Source of the DNA: an uncultured beta proteobacterium
GTDB taxonomy: Bacteria > Pseudomonadota > Gammaproteobacteria > Burkholderiales > Burkholderiaceae
Direction of reading: 5' to 3'
NCBI GenBank assembly: GCA_903821995.1
Contig: CAIJNI010000075.1
Coordinates: forward strand, 1 to 64,000
Length of the DNA: 64,000 nucleotides
The notes beneath the pieces are model-generated. The model was not told where the DNA came from. It made no database searches and was given only the letters and a program-made list of their open reading frames with translations. Of this stretch, positions 9,214-17,463 are shown in pieces. A program made the position numbers and the translations under genes. Numbering within the stretch: position 1 is the first letter of the stretch; every line of letters starts with the position of its first letter.

Positions 9214-9949
9214 GATATGCTTTCACGACTTCAGGGTTACTAATAACTTCTTGTGGATTGCCGTCTGCAATTTTATTGCCAGCAACAAGCACTACTAAAC
9301 GCTCTGAGAACTTCATCACAGCACTCATAATGTGTTCAATCATTAATACAGAAACTCCTTGAGCTTTCATTCCCATAATCAGTTGCAATACTTCATCAAC
9401 TTCAGTTCCGGATAATCCAGCTAGGGCTTCATCCGCAATGAGTAACCTAGGATTGGCCGACATCGCCCGTGCAAGCTCAAGTTTACGCATCTCAACTTGC
9501 GTAAGACTTCCTGATAAGGAGTCTTTCTTCTGTAATAAACCAACGCCAGATAAAATTTCTATTGCCTTATCTTCATTACTTTTTTTGTCAGAAGCTTCTC
9601 GTCTTTGCTCACCTGAAAAATTTAAGATGACCCTAATATTTTCTAATACAGTCATACTTTTAAATGGGCGAGGAATCTGAAAACTTCTTGCAATACCCGC
9701 ATGCACCCTGGCATGAGGCGCTAAGGAAGTAATGTTATTTCCTGTTAAGAAAATATTTCCCTCATCAATTTTCAACATCCCGGAAATACAATTAACCAAA
9801 GTACTCTTTCCGGATCCATTTGGCCCAATCAAGCCAACACGCTCACCTGGAGCAATATCTAAATCAACTTGGTGTAGTGCAATAAAACCACCAAATTTTT
9901 TGGTAATCCCCTGCGCACGAACAAGAGGTTGGTGAAGTTCAGAACTCAT
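9203..9949 (-). CDS. livG: Branched-chain-amino-acid/amide-type ABC importer, ATPase (LivG family)
   Basis: The 248-residue protein has Walker A GPNGSGKST near residue 40, a LivG-specific ARSFQIPRPFKSMTVLEN segment, a degenerate signature (SLTQVEMRKLELARAM in place of LSGGQ), Walker B LLIADEALAGLSGTE and the switch IEHIM. The degenerate signature is worth noting because the LivF partner retains a canonical one. It overlaps the neighbours livM and livF by 4 and 11 bases. Confidence 0.9.
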   Translation of the reverse strand: MSSELHQPLVRAQGITKKFGGFIALHQVDLDIAPGERVGLIGPNGSGKSTLVNCISGMLKIDEGNIFLTGNNITSLAPHARVHAGIARSFQIPRPFKSMTVLENIRVILNFSGEQRREASDKKSNEDKAIEILSGVGLLQKKDSLSGSLTQVEMRKLELARAMSANPRLLIADEALAGLSGTEVDEVLQLIMGMKAQGVSVLMIEHIMSAVMKFSERLVVLVAGNKIADGNPQEVISNPEVVKAYLGE

Positions 9950-10887
9950 TTGCCATCCCTCTTTTTAAAGAAACCTATAATGCCATTCGGAGCCAAAGTA
10001 ACAAATAGAACTAAAACGCCACCTGTAATCAACAAATTAAATGAAGAGGATAAGTTCACCGAAGCAATCTGTTGAATCGAGCTAAGTATGACCGCGCCAA
10101 TCAGAGGACCTAACCATGAACCTATTCCACCAATAATAGGCATCGCAATACTATTGACTGCAAAGGATAAATTAAAGGCTGCAGTCGGTTCTATGTATGT
10201 AATTAGATAAGGAAAAGTGGTTCCAGCTAAGCCCATCAAAGCACCGCTAATGGTAGTTGCTATTAGTTTTAACTTGAGAGTTGGCACACCTAGACCTTCT
10301 GCTGCTAATTCATCATCACGAATTGCTTTTAAGCCTTCCCCCAACCAAGAGTATTGAATAGCGCGTGATATAACAATTGCAATTGCCGCCATACCTACCA
10401 TCAGGAAATATAACCAATGAACGTATTGACCTACGCCAATAGGCGACTCTCTTGGAACAATGACATAAATCCCGCGCGCGCCGCCTAAAAAAGGTGTATT
10501 TGTAACAATGGTAAAAAGCACTACTGACATCGCTAGGGTCGCAACTGAAAAGAATACCCCCTTCAATCTTAATGTCAAATAACCCATCGCAAAGCCAATG
10601 ATCCCTGCAGCAGCAACCCCCATCAAAATACAGATGCCCTGAGGAAATCCTAATTTATATCCGGCAATAGCAGCGTAGGAACCTATTGCAAAAAAAGCTG
10701 CTGAACCAAAATTAACATATCCAGCAAACCCACCAAGAATGTTCCAAGCGCTAGACAATATTACGAATTGCAAAACGGAAAAAGCCGCAAAGAAAAAATA
10801 TTCTGAATCTACCCAAAATGGTAATGAGAATAAAAAGCCAAGCGCGACAATAAATGAAAAATAGAAATTACGATTGTTATGTGTCAT
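9946..10887 (-). CDS. livM: Branched-chain-amino-acid/amide-type ABC importer, permease (LivM family)
   Basis: The 313-residue inner-membrane permease has about eight to ten hydrophobic segments. It carries the LivM blocks SSAWNILGGFAGYVNFGSAAFFAIG, LRLKGVFFSVATLAMS and the EAA-like coupling loop IRDDELAAEGLGV, ending with the GGIGSWLGPLIGAVIL repeat. It overlaps livH by 4 bases (ATGA) and livG by 4, which indicates tight coupling. It pairs with LivH as the transmembrane heterodimer. Confidence 0.9.
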   Translation of the reverse strand: MTHNNRNFYFSFIVALGFLFSLPFWVDSEYFFFAAFSVLQFVILSSAWNILGGFAGYVNFGSAAFFAIGSYAAIAGYKLGFPQGICILMGVAAAGIIGFAMGYLTLRLKGVFFSVATLAMSVVLFTIVTNTPFLGGARGIYVIVPRESPIGVGQYVHWLYFLMVGMAAIAIVISRAIQYSWLGEGLKAIRDDELAAEGLGVPTLKLKLIATTISGALMGLAGTTFPYLITYIEPTAAFNLSFAVNSIAMPIIGGIGSWLGPLIGAVILSSIQQIASVNLSSSFNLLITGGVLVLFVTLAPNGIIGFFKKRDGK

Positions 10888-11759
10888 TTGCCAAAAATCC
10901 CTTGAGGTCTAAATGCGAGAGTCAATAACAATAATCCAAAGGATACAGCTGGGGACCAAGATGGGCCGGCAAATGTGGCAGTAAAACTCTCTGCAACACC
11001 TAAAATCATGGCGCCAAATAAAGTCCCCATTAGGTTACCCATTCCGCCAAGCACACAAATAGCAAACACTAATCCAATGTACTCTCGACCAGCTGCAGGT
11101 TGAACAGATTGAATAATAATCAGCAAAGCACCACCTATACCAGCAGTCACTAGTGACAATCCAAAGGCATAACCTTTAACTTTGATATGGTTCACACCCA
11201 TCAATTGAAGTGCTAATGGATCCTGAGCAACAGCACTGACAGCTCGACCAAAATATGTTTTTTTAAATGCCCAACGAATGATCAAAAGCAACGAGACTGA
11301 AAATACAAAAGGAATCAACAAACGGTAAGGCACATTTAGTAAACCAAATTTAATAGTTGCATCCGTGTAGGATACATTCACATTCCTATAATCCACACCA
11401 AATAATAAAATGAGAATCATTTCAATGATAAATAAAATTCCAAAGAAAAATGCCAGCCCTCTTAAAGAGTCACCACCCTCTTTTTCAAAACGGTCATAGT
11501 AAATACGATAAATCAATATGCCCATTAAAAAGAATAGTGGACTCATTACAATACCCGCTACCATGGGGTCTAAGCCATAGTTTTCATTTAACCACCAGGC
11601 AAAATAAGCGCCCAAGATCACCACTGTGGGGTGAGCGATATTAACAATATCCAACATTCCAAAGGAAATGGAGACACCTAAGCTAAGTGCTGCGTAAAAA
11701 CCACCTAATAAAAGCCCTGATACAAGAGCATTGATCAGTAAATCAAACGAAATATCCAT
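10884..11759 (-). CDS. livH: Branched-chain-amino-acid/amide-type ABC importer, permease (LivH family)
   Basis: The 291-residue permease begins LLINALVSGLLLGGFYAALSLGVS and contains VNIAHPTVVILGAY, the coupling loop VAQDPLALQLMGVNHIKV and GGMGNLMGTLFGAMILGV, all typical of LivH. Length is normal for LivH and much shorter than the extended UrtB of urea systems. It follows the substrate-binding protein gene after a 57-base gap that contains a perfect hairpin. Confidence 0.9.
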   Translation of the reverse strand: MDISFDLLINALVSGLLLGGFYAALSLGVSISFGMLDIVNIAHPTVVILGAYFAWWLNENYGLDPMVAGIVMSPLFFLMGILIYRIYYDRFEKEGGDSLRGLAFFFGILFIIEMILILLFGVDYRNVNVSYTDATIKFGLLNVPYRLLIPFVFSVSLLLIIRWAFKKTYFGRAVSAVAQDPLALQLMGVNHIKVKGYAFGLSLVTAGIGGALLIIIQSVQPAAGREYIGLVFAICVLGGMGNLMGTLFGAMILGVAESFTATFAGPSWSPAVSFGLLLLTLAFRPQGIFGK

Positions 11760-11783
11760 AGGTCCACTAATTTATTTAAGAGT

Positions 11784-11803
11784 CCTCTCTCCATAGAGAG
11801 AGG
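11784..11803 (-). promoter_or_regulatory. Intercistronic hairpin between the binding-protein gene and livH
   Basis: CCTCTCT (11784-11790) and AGAGAGG (11797-11803) form a 7-bp GC-containing stem with a 6-base loop. On the minus strand it is not followed by a real T-run, so it is unlikely to be a full terminator. Hairpins at this position commonly stabilise the binding-protein mRNA against 3' exonucleases or partly attenuate read-through. Either would give more binding protein than permease. Confidence 0.5.
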
Positions 11804-11816
11804 TATTGACTTCACT

Positions 11817-13085
11817 TTACTTACGAGCTTCCTCGTATGGGAATTTTAGTTCTCCTGACTTCATATCTCGAGGAAAAATAATCGGCGCTTTTCCAGCCTT
11901 ACGGAATTGCTCAATGTCATTCCCAACTACACCACGATATTGAACATATAAAGGACGACCCACTTGCCATTCGCCATTCGCGCCGAATTTAATATCACCT
12001 ACAACAGTTGAAAACTTAGTCGTATGCATATATTCAGCAAGCTTTCCTTGATCTAGTCCACCGGTCTTCTCAATAGACTGCCCCAATATTTCCATCATTG
12101 CATAACCATAAGGAGGCAAATAGAAACCAAGTTCATCCACGCCTTCTTTTTTTGCACGGTCTTGATATTTTTTCAAAAATGCTTCAATACCAGGAAATTT
12201 GACAGTGGGCTCAGGAACATACAATTCGTAACCAATCACACCATTTAATAAGGGACCTAATTGTTTTTTAACTGCTGCGTATCCAAGACCAATCATTGGT
12301 CCACCAAACACTTTAGTTTTGAGTCCAACTTCATTAGCCGCACGAATAATTCCCACTGAATCTGGGGGATAGCCTGCTACAAAAACAATATCTGGATTCG
12401 TTGCTTGAATCCCACGCACAACAGGTGCAAAGTCAGTCGTAGACATCGGATAACTCTTGTCATACACAACTTTTAAACCATATTTTTTCGCATTTTCACG
12501 AGCCCCTTCAAGAGCTAACGCAGAGTATTCAGCATCACCACCCGCAAAAGCTACTGTCGTAGGCTTAGGATTAATAGACATTGCTGCCTCAAAAAATCCA
12601 TAAGTCAATCCAACAGCTGGCTCTAGACCATTAGGCATCATCTGAAAATATCTCTCATACCCAAACTTACCATTTGGGTTAGTGCCAAACAATGTAATAA
12701 ATGCCATTTTGCGCTGCATAATCGTTGGCAAAGCTGGAGCAATTTGACCTGTACCATAACCCGATACAACGAGATCTACTTTGTCAGAGTCAATTAACTT
12801 TGTATAAATTCCTGGGACTAATGAAGGATTCGATTGATCGTCATAAGACACAAATTCAACCTGACGTCCAAGTAAGCCGCCTTTTTTATTAATCTCTTCG
12901 CGCCAAATTTCCATCGCCAGTTGAGCGGCTTTTCCATTCCCAGCTAGTGCACCAGTCTGAGCCATACCAAAACCAATCCGTATGGGTTTCGTTTGAGTCT
13001 GCGCTTGCAAAGTACTAGAAAGTAAGAAAGTACCCAATAATAAAGGTACTAAAAAAAGGCGCTTTCGCGCTGATTTAAATGTCAT
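11817..13085 (-). CDS. Periplasmic substrate-binding protein of the ABC importer (LivK/amide type)
   Basis: The 422-residue protein has a Sec signal peptide (SARKRLFLVPLLLGTFLLSS then LQAQTQ). The mature part is a type I periplasmic-binding fold of the peripla_BP_6 family: IRIGFGMAQTGALAGNGKAA, the GGLLGRQVEFVSYDD block and DLVVSGYGTGQIAPALP. It is first in the operon binding protein-livH-livM-livG-livF-deacetylase. The ligand cannot be read from sequence; the family binds branched-chain amino acids, amides, urea or aromatic acids. Context with a PuuE-like enzyme suggests a nitrogen-rich ureide or amide. Confidence 0.85.
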   Translation of the reverse strand: MTFKSARKRLFLVPLLLGTFLLSSTLQAQTQTKPIRIGFGMAQTGALAGNGKAAQLAMEIWREEINKKGGLLGRQVEFVSYDDQSNPSLVPGIYTKLIDSDKVDLVVSGYGTGQIAPALPTIMQRKMAFITLFGTNPNGKFGYERYFQMMPNGLEPAVGLTYGFFEAAMSINPKPTTVAFAGGDAEYSALALEGARENAKKYGLKVVYDKSYPMSTTDFAPVVRGIQATNPDIVFVAGYPPDSVGIIRAANEVGLKTKVFGGPMIGLGYAAVKKQLGPLLNGVIGYELYVPEPTVKFPGIEAFLKKYQDRAKKEGVDELGFYLPPYGYAMMEILGQSIEKTGGLDQGKLAEYMHTTKFSTVVGDIKFGANGEWQVGRPLYVQYRGVVGNDIEQFRKAGKAPIIFPRDMKSGELKFPYEEARK

Positions 13086-13267
13086 ACAAATCTCCGGATT
13101 TAACTAATGATCAGATGCTAATCTATTTACAAAAAAATACTATCTGTGGAAAACCCTTAGTGACTTTCTGGGCTCATATATTTCAAGGACTTGAAGCTTT
13201 TTAACTCCAGAAAAAACACGAAAAAACTGATCACCAAATAGTTACTATCGTCTCAACTTTAGAAGCT

Positions 13268-14188
13268 TTAGATTTTCATTAACTTAATCTGACTTTCAAC
13301 ATAAACATTCTTCAAACTATAAGGGTCTTCAAATCGAAGTGAAAATGCGAGTAACTGAAGTTTATCGATGTAAGTTCTGTTTGATAGCGGAACATATTCT
13401 TTCATTTCTGGATAAATTTGGTCATGTAAAATCGGCAAACCCAACGCATTCATATGAACCCGCAATTGATGCTTTTTCCCAGTAAGAGGCCTTAACTCGT
13501 AAATTGATAAATTATCACCCCTCTGAAGTAAATCAATTTGAGTGTGCGCATTAAACTCTCCTTCACACTCTTGCATTTGCATGAATCGAGCTGAGTTTTC
13601 AATTCGACTTCGCCTCATGAGAGGAAATTGAAGATGATTGTGCTCATCAGATCGGTCCGTTATGGCGTGATAGACCTTTTCGATCTTGCGCTGTCTAAAT
13701 AAAGCTTGATAAGCATTTCGATGCTCTGGATGAATCGTAAACATGACTAGACCCGCTGTTTCCAAATCGAGTCGATGCGCTGCAGTTAAATGATCTAGCC
13801 CTAGGCGCTTACGCAGACGAACTTGCAGTGTTTCTTGAATATAAGGTCCAATAGGACTGATTGGCAAATAATGTGGCTTATCAGCAATCACAATCCGTTC
13901 ATCTTGGTAGACAATACCTTCTGTCACCGGAATCGGTATTTCTTCATTAAGCTCTCGGTAATAGTAAATGGTTTGATTAGCTTGATAAGATGCATCCGGA
14001 GAAACAACTTTCCCGTGTTGATCAAAGACTCGACCTGCGAGCATTCGTCTTTCCCACCCTAAACGCGTACCACGAGGAAATCTCCACTCCAGAAAGTCAA
14101 GAATCAAAGTAAAGTCACTAGCCGGTAAAAATACCCGACTAGGACTTACTCCTTCTTTAGTAGCAAGCTGGACAGGTCTCATCATCAA
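13268..14188 (-). CDS. RluA-family pseudouridine synthase
   Basis: The 306-residue protein isomerises uridine to pseudouridine in rRNA or tRNA. The catalytic motif HRLDLETAGL puts the nucleophilic aspartate at residue 141. The late block RPLTGKKHQLRVHMNALGLPI matches the RluA-family basic motif. The N-terminal 90 residues resemble the extension of the RluA/YlyB subgroup rather than a clear S4 domain. The family cannot be narrowed to a specific RNA position from sequence. An AAGGA site precedes the tandem ATG codons. It follows typA by 21 bases. Confidence 0.85.
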   Translation of the reverse strand: MMMRPVQLATKEGVSPSRVFLPASDFTLILDFLEWRFPRGTRLGWERRMLAGRVFDQHGKVVSPDASYQANQTIYYYRELNEEIPIPVTEGIVYQDERIVIADKPHYLPISPIGPYIQETLQVRLRKRLGLDHLTAAHRLDLETAGLVMFTIHPEHRNAYQALFRQRKIEKVYHAITDRSDEHNHLQFPLMRRSRIENSARFMQMQECEGEFNAHTQIDLLQRGDNLSIYELRPLTGKKHQLRVHMNALGLPILHDQIYPEMKEYVPLSNRTYIDKLQLLAFSLRFEDPYSLKNVYVESQIKLMKI

Positions 14189-14209
14189 TCCTTACCCGTC
14201 ACAAGCGCT

Positions 14210-16027
14210 TTAGTCACGTGAAGCTTTTTTACGTTCGTGCTCTTTAAGATAACGTTTACGTAAGCGAATACTTTTTGGCGTTACCTCAACTAACTCATCA
14301 TCTGCTATGAATTCAACAGCATATTCCAAGGACATCTGAATTGGCGTTACTAAACGCACTGCCTCGTCAGTTCCTGAAGCCCTAACGTTAGTAAGCTGCT
14401 TACCTTTAATCGGGTTAACGACCAAATCATTATCACGACTATGTATACCAATGATCATCCCCTCGTAGAGTGGATCACCTGGCGTCACAAACATCCTGCC
14501 ACGATCTTGTAATTTCCAAAGCGCGTAAGCAACAGCCTCACCATTGTCTTGGCTAATTAAAACACCGTTATGACGCTCACCTAAAATACCGTCTCGTGCT
14601 TCATCGTACTTATCAAAAGTATGACTCAATAGACCAGTACCCCGCGTCATCGTCAAGAAGTCTCCTTGAAAACCAATCAGCCCCCTGGCAGGAATACGGT
14701 ACTCAAGGCGTGTTCGGCCTTTACCGTCACTTACCATATCAAGTAACTCACCTTTACGTTTCCCTAACTCTTCCATGACGGAACCTTGAGTGGTATCTTC
14801 AACGTCTACTGTCAGGTTTTCGAATGGCTCTAATTTAACGCCATTCTCTTCATGATATACAACACGTGGTCTCGATACCGCTAACTCATAGCCTTCACGA
14901 CGCATATTTTCAATCAAAATAGTGAGGTGCAATTCGCCACGCCCAGAAACCTCAAAAATCGTATCATCATCCGTTTCTTTTACACGTAATGCCATATTCG
15001 ATTTCAACTCACGATCCAGACGGTCACGCAGTTGACGGCTAGTAACAAACTTCCCTTCACGTCCAGCTAAAGGACTCGTGTTAACCATGAAATTCATGGT
15101 TAACGTTGGCTCGTCAACTTTTAACATTGGTAAGGCCTCAACACAGTCTGGCGCACAAACTGTTGTACCAATGGCGATTTCTTCTATACCGTTGATCAAA
15201 ACAATGTCACCCGCAATAGCTTCAGTCACCTGCTCACGCTCTAAACCTTTAAACTTTAAACATTGATTCACTTTGCCTTTAAATGGAACTCCCTCAGGTC
15301 CATTCTGACAAATCACTTCCATTCCTGGCTTAATTGTTCCGCGACTAATACGTCCAACACCAATCTTACCGACATAACTGTTGTAATCTATCGATGAAAT
15401 CTGGAACTGCAAAGGACCTTTTGTATCATCATCACGCACTGGAACGTAATCTAAAATAGTTTGAAACAGTGGGCGCATGTCACCATCTCTTACATCAGAC
15501 TTTAAACCTGCATAACCACTTAAACCTGATGCGTAAACAATCGGAAAATCAAGTTGCTCTTCCGTCGCACCTAATTTATCAAATAGCTCAAATGTCGCAT
15601 TTTCAACGTACTCAATCCTTGCACCCGGACGATCTACTTTATTCACAACAACTATTGGACGAAGACCTAAAGCTAATGCTTTTTTAGTCACAAAACGGGT
15701 TTGTGGCATCGGTCCTTCAACAGCATCAACGAGCAAAAGTACGCCATCAACCATCGATAGCACTCGCTCAACTTCACCGCCAAAGTCCGCATGACCCGGT
15801 GTGTCAACAATATTAATATGTGTGCCATCAAATTCGACTGCGCAGTTTTTAGCAAGAATCGTGATTCCACGCTCTTTTTCTAAATCATTCGAATCCATGA
15901 CCCTCTCAGTCATTGCTTGATTTGCCCTAAAGGTTCCCGATTGACGAAGTAACTGATCCACAAGTGTGGTCTTTCCATGGTCAACGTGGGCAATAATTGC
16001 TATATTTCGAAGGGCTCTTTTTGTCAT
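14210..16027 (-). CDS. typA: Ribosome-associated GTPase TypA/BipA
   Basis: TypA (BipA) is a translational GTPase that assists 50S assembly, especially at low temperature or under stress. The 605-residue product has G1 AHVDHGKTT at residues 13-21, switch/G2 ERGITILAKN, G3 DTPGHADFGGEVER, G4 NKVDRPGAR, and the BipA-specific C-terminal region with GRGELHLTILIENMRREG and YALWKLQDRGRMFVTPGDP. Length and domain order are normal. It is 20 bases downstream of truB. Confidence 0.98.
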   Translation of the reverse strand: MTKRALRNIAIIAHVDHGKTTLVDQLLRQSGTFRANQAMTERVMDSNDLEKERGITILAKNCAVEFDGTHINIVDTPGHADFGGEVERVLSMVDGVLLLVDAVEGPMPQTRFVTKKALALGLRPIVVVNKVDRPGARIEYVENATFELFDKLGATEEQLDFPIVYASGLSGYAGLKSDVRDGDMRPLFQTILDYVPVRDDDTKGPLQFQISSIDYNSYVGKIGVGRISRGTIKPGMEVICQNGPEGVPFKGKVNQCLKFKGLEREQVTEAIAGDIVLINGIEEIAIGTTVCAPDCVEALPMLKVDEPTLTMNFMVNTSPLAGREGKFVTSRQLRDRLDRELKSNMALRVKETDDDTIFEVSGRGELHLTILIENMRREGYELAVSRPRVVYHEENGVKLEPFENLTVDVEDTTQGSVMEELGKRKGELLDMVSDGKGRTRLEYRIPARGLIGFQGDFLTMTRGTGLLSHTFDKYDEARDGILGERHNGVLISQDNGEAVAYALWKLQDRGRMFVTPGDPLYEGMIIGIHSRDNDLVVNPIKGKQLTNVRASGTDEAVRLVTPIQMSLEYAVEFIADDELVEVTPKSIRLRKRYLKEHERKKASRD

Positions 16028-16047
16028 CTACATACTTTCAATAAAAA

Positions 16048-17061
16048 CTAATGGAATAAACTATTAACATCATGCTTCATGGATGTGTCAGTTACTAAAT
16101 TACTACTTAATACTTTTTGTAATACCAAATCTAATCGACTAGTCGCTAGCAATCTTTTTGGATGCATGACGCCTTGCCTCACTTCAACAATCCCCATAAA
16201 AAATTGAGGATTAACTTCTGAGTAATAAATTTTGACAATCTGTCCCTCTAAGTTCTGCTCAGATTGGTTTAAATCACTGACTAAAATTCTTTGACCATTA
16301 CGAATCCTCAAAGACATATGTTCATCTAAAACCAATTGGGGTAAGTGCTCAATTAAGGAATCTACCGCCATAATTTTTGCTTGCTGTTCAATTGCTTCAT
16401 GAGTCTGTGCTTGAGCAATCTTTAAATGCCCCACCTGTGTGCGTCTCAGTGCCGTAAGATGTGCTCCACAACCAAGCGCTTCTCCCATATCACTCACCAA
16501 ACTTCTGATGTAAGTTCCTTTGCTACATTTGATTTCTAAAACCGCAAAAGGCCAAGTCATCGAAACCCACCGCAAATGCGATATGGTCACTTCCCTTGCC
16601 TCTAAATCAAACATTTCACCTTCTCGCGCATAAGCATATAAGGGCTTACCATCTTTTTTAATCGCAGAATACATCGGAGGTACTTGCTTAATCTTTCCCA
16701 TGAATCTTGGAATCAATCCGTTTAACTGCATGTCAACTTCAGTCTCATTTTCTGAATTAAAATTAACATTCCCTCGTGCAATCACCTTACCTTCAGCATC
16801 ACCAGTTTCAGTTTTGACACCAAAAAAAACCGTCGTGATATACGTCTTATCCGCATTAAATAAGTCCTGCGAAAATTTAGTCGCTTCGCCTAAACACACA
16901 GCTAATAAACCCGTTGCTAAAGGATCAAGAGTCCCTGTATGTCCTGCTTTATCAGCGTGACAAGCATGCTTGACCATCGTCACAGCTTTTTGAGAGCTAA
17001 TTCCCTCAGGTTTATCTAAAAGAATTACCCCATCAATCATCGAGGCCATGCCTTTACGCAT
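16048..17061 (-). CDS. truB: tRNA pseudouridine-55 synthase TruB
   Basis: TruB makes pseudouridine 55 in the T-arm of nearly all tRNAs. The catalytic motif GHTGTLDPLATG places Asp46. Other family blocks are VILLDKPEGISSQKAV, QVPPMYSAIKKDGKPLYAYAREG and KCSKGTYIRSLVSDMGEALGCGAHL. At 337 residues it includes the C-terminal TruB_C/PUA-like part. A GAGGAA site supports the first ATG at 17061; ATGs at codons 5 and 8 are alternatives. It is 2 bases after rbfA, in the conserved nusA-infB-rbfA-truB order. Confidence 0.97.
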   Translation of the reverse strand: MRKGMASMIDGVILLDKPEGISSQKAVTMVKHACHADKAGHTGTLDPLATGLLAVCLGEATKFSQDLFNADKTYITTVFFGVKTETGDAEGKVIARGNVNFNSENETEVDMQLNGLIPRFMGKIKQVPPMYSAIKKDGKPLYAYAREGEMFDLEAREVTISHLRWVSMTWPFAVLEIKCSKGTYIRSLVSDMGEALGCGAHLTALRRTQVGHLKIAQAQTHEAIEQQAKIMAVDSLIEHLPQLVLDEHMSLRIRNGQRILVSDLNQSEQNLEGQIVKIYYSEVNPQFFMGIVEVRQGVMHPKRLLATSRLDLVLQKVLSSNLVTDTSMKHDVNSLFH

Positions 17062-17063
17062 GA

Positions 17064-17441
17064 TTATTCCTCGATCTGCTTATCAGGAAGCGCTGTGGTT
17101 TTAAGAGCTTCATCAATGAGCAGTGACATATGCAAACCTTTTTCAACTGATTCATCATGAATAAAATGTAGGGTAGGGACAGTATGAATATGAAGACGTT
17201 TAAAAAGCAAAGAGTGCAAATAACCCGATTTTTCTTTTAAAATTCCAGAAACAATCGTAGGCTCAGAGCCCAAGACTGAAAAATAAATTTTTGCATGCGC
17301 CATGTCAGACGTTAACTCAACACTTTGCAATGTCACTAACCCCATTTGCGGATCTCGAATCTCTCGCGGAATCAACTCGGCAAGATCTCTTTGTATCTGA
17401 TCCGCAACCCTTTGGTTACGGTGTTTAGGTGACTTCATCAT
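17064..17441 (-). CDS. rbfA: 30S ribosome-binding factor RbfA
   Basis: RbfA is a single KH-like domain protein needed for 16S rRNA 5'-end maturation and cold adaptation. The 125-residue product has the typical [21 protein letters not shown] start, [20 protein letters not shown] in the middle and the THIP-like segment [20 protein letters not shown]. It lies 22 bases after infB and 2 before truB. Confidence 0.97.
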   Translation of the reverse strand: MMKSPKHRNQRVADQIQRDLAELIPREIRDPQMGLVTLQSVELTSDMAHAKIYFSVLGSEPTIVSGILKEKSGYLHSLLFKRLHIHTVPTLHFIHDESVEKGLHMSLLIDEALKTTALPDKQIEE

Positions 17442-17463
17442 GTTTTATTAAAAATCTCTACTT

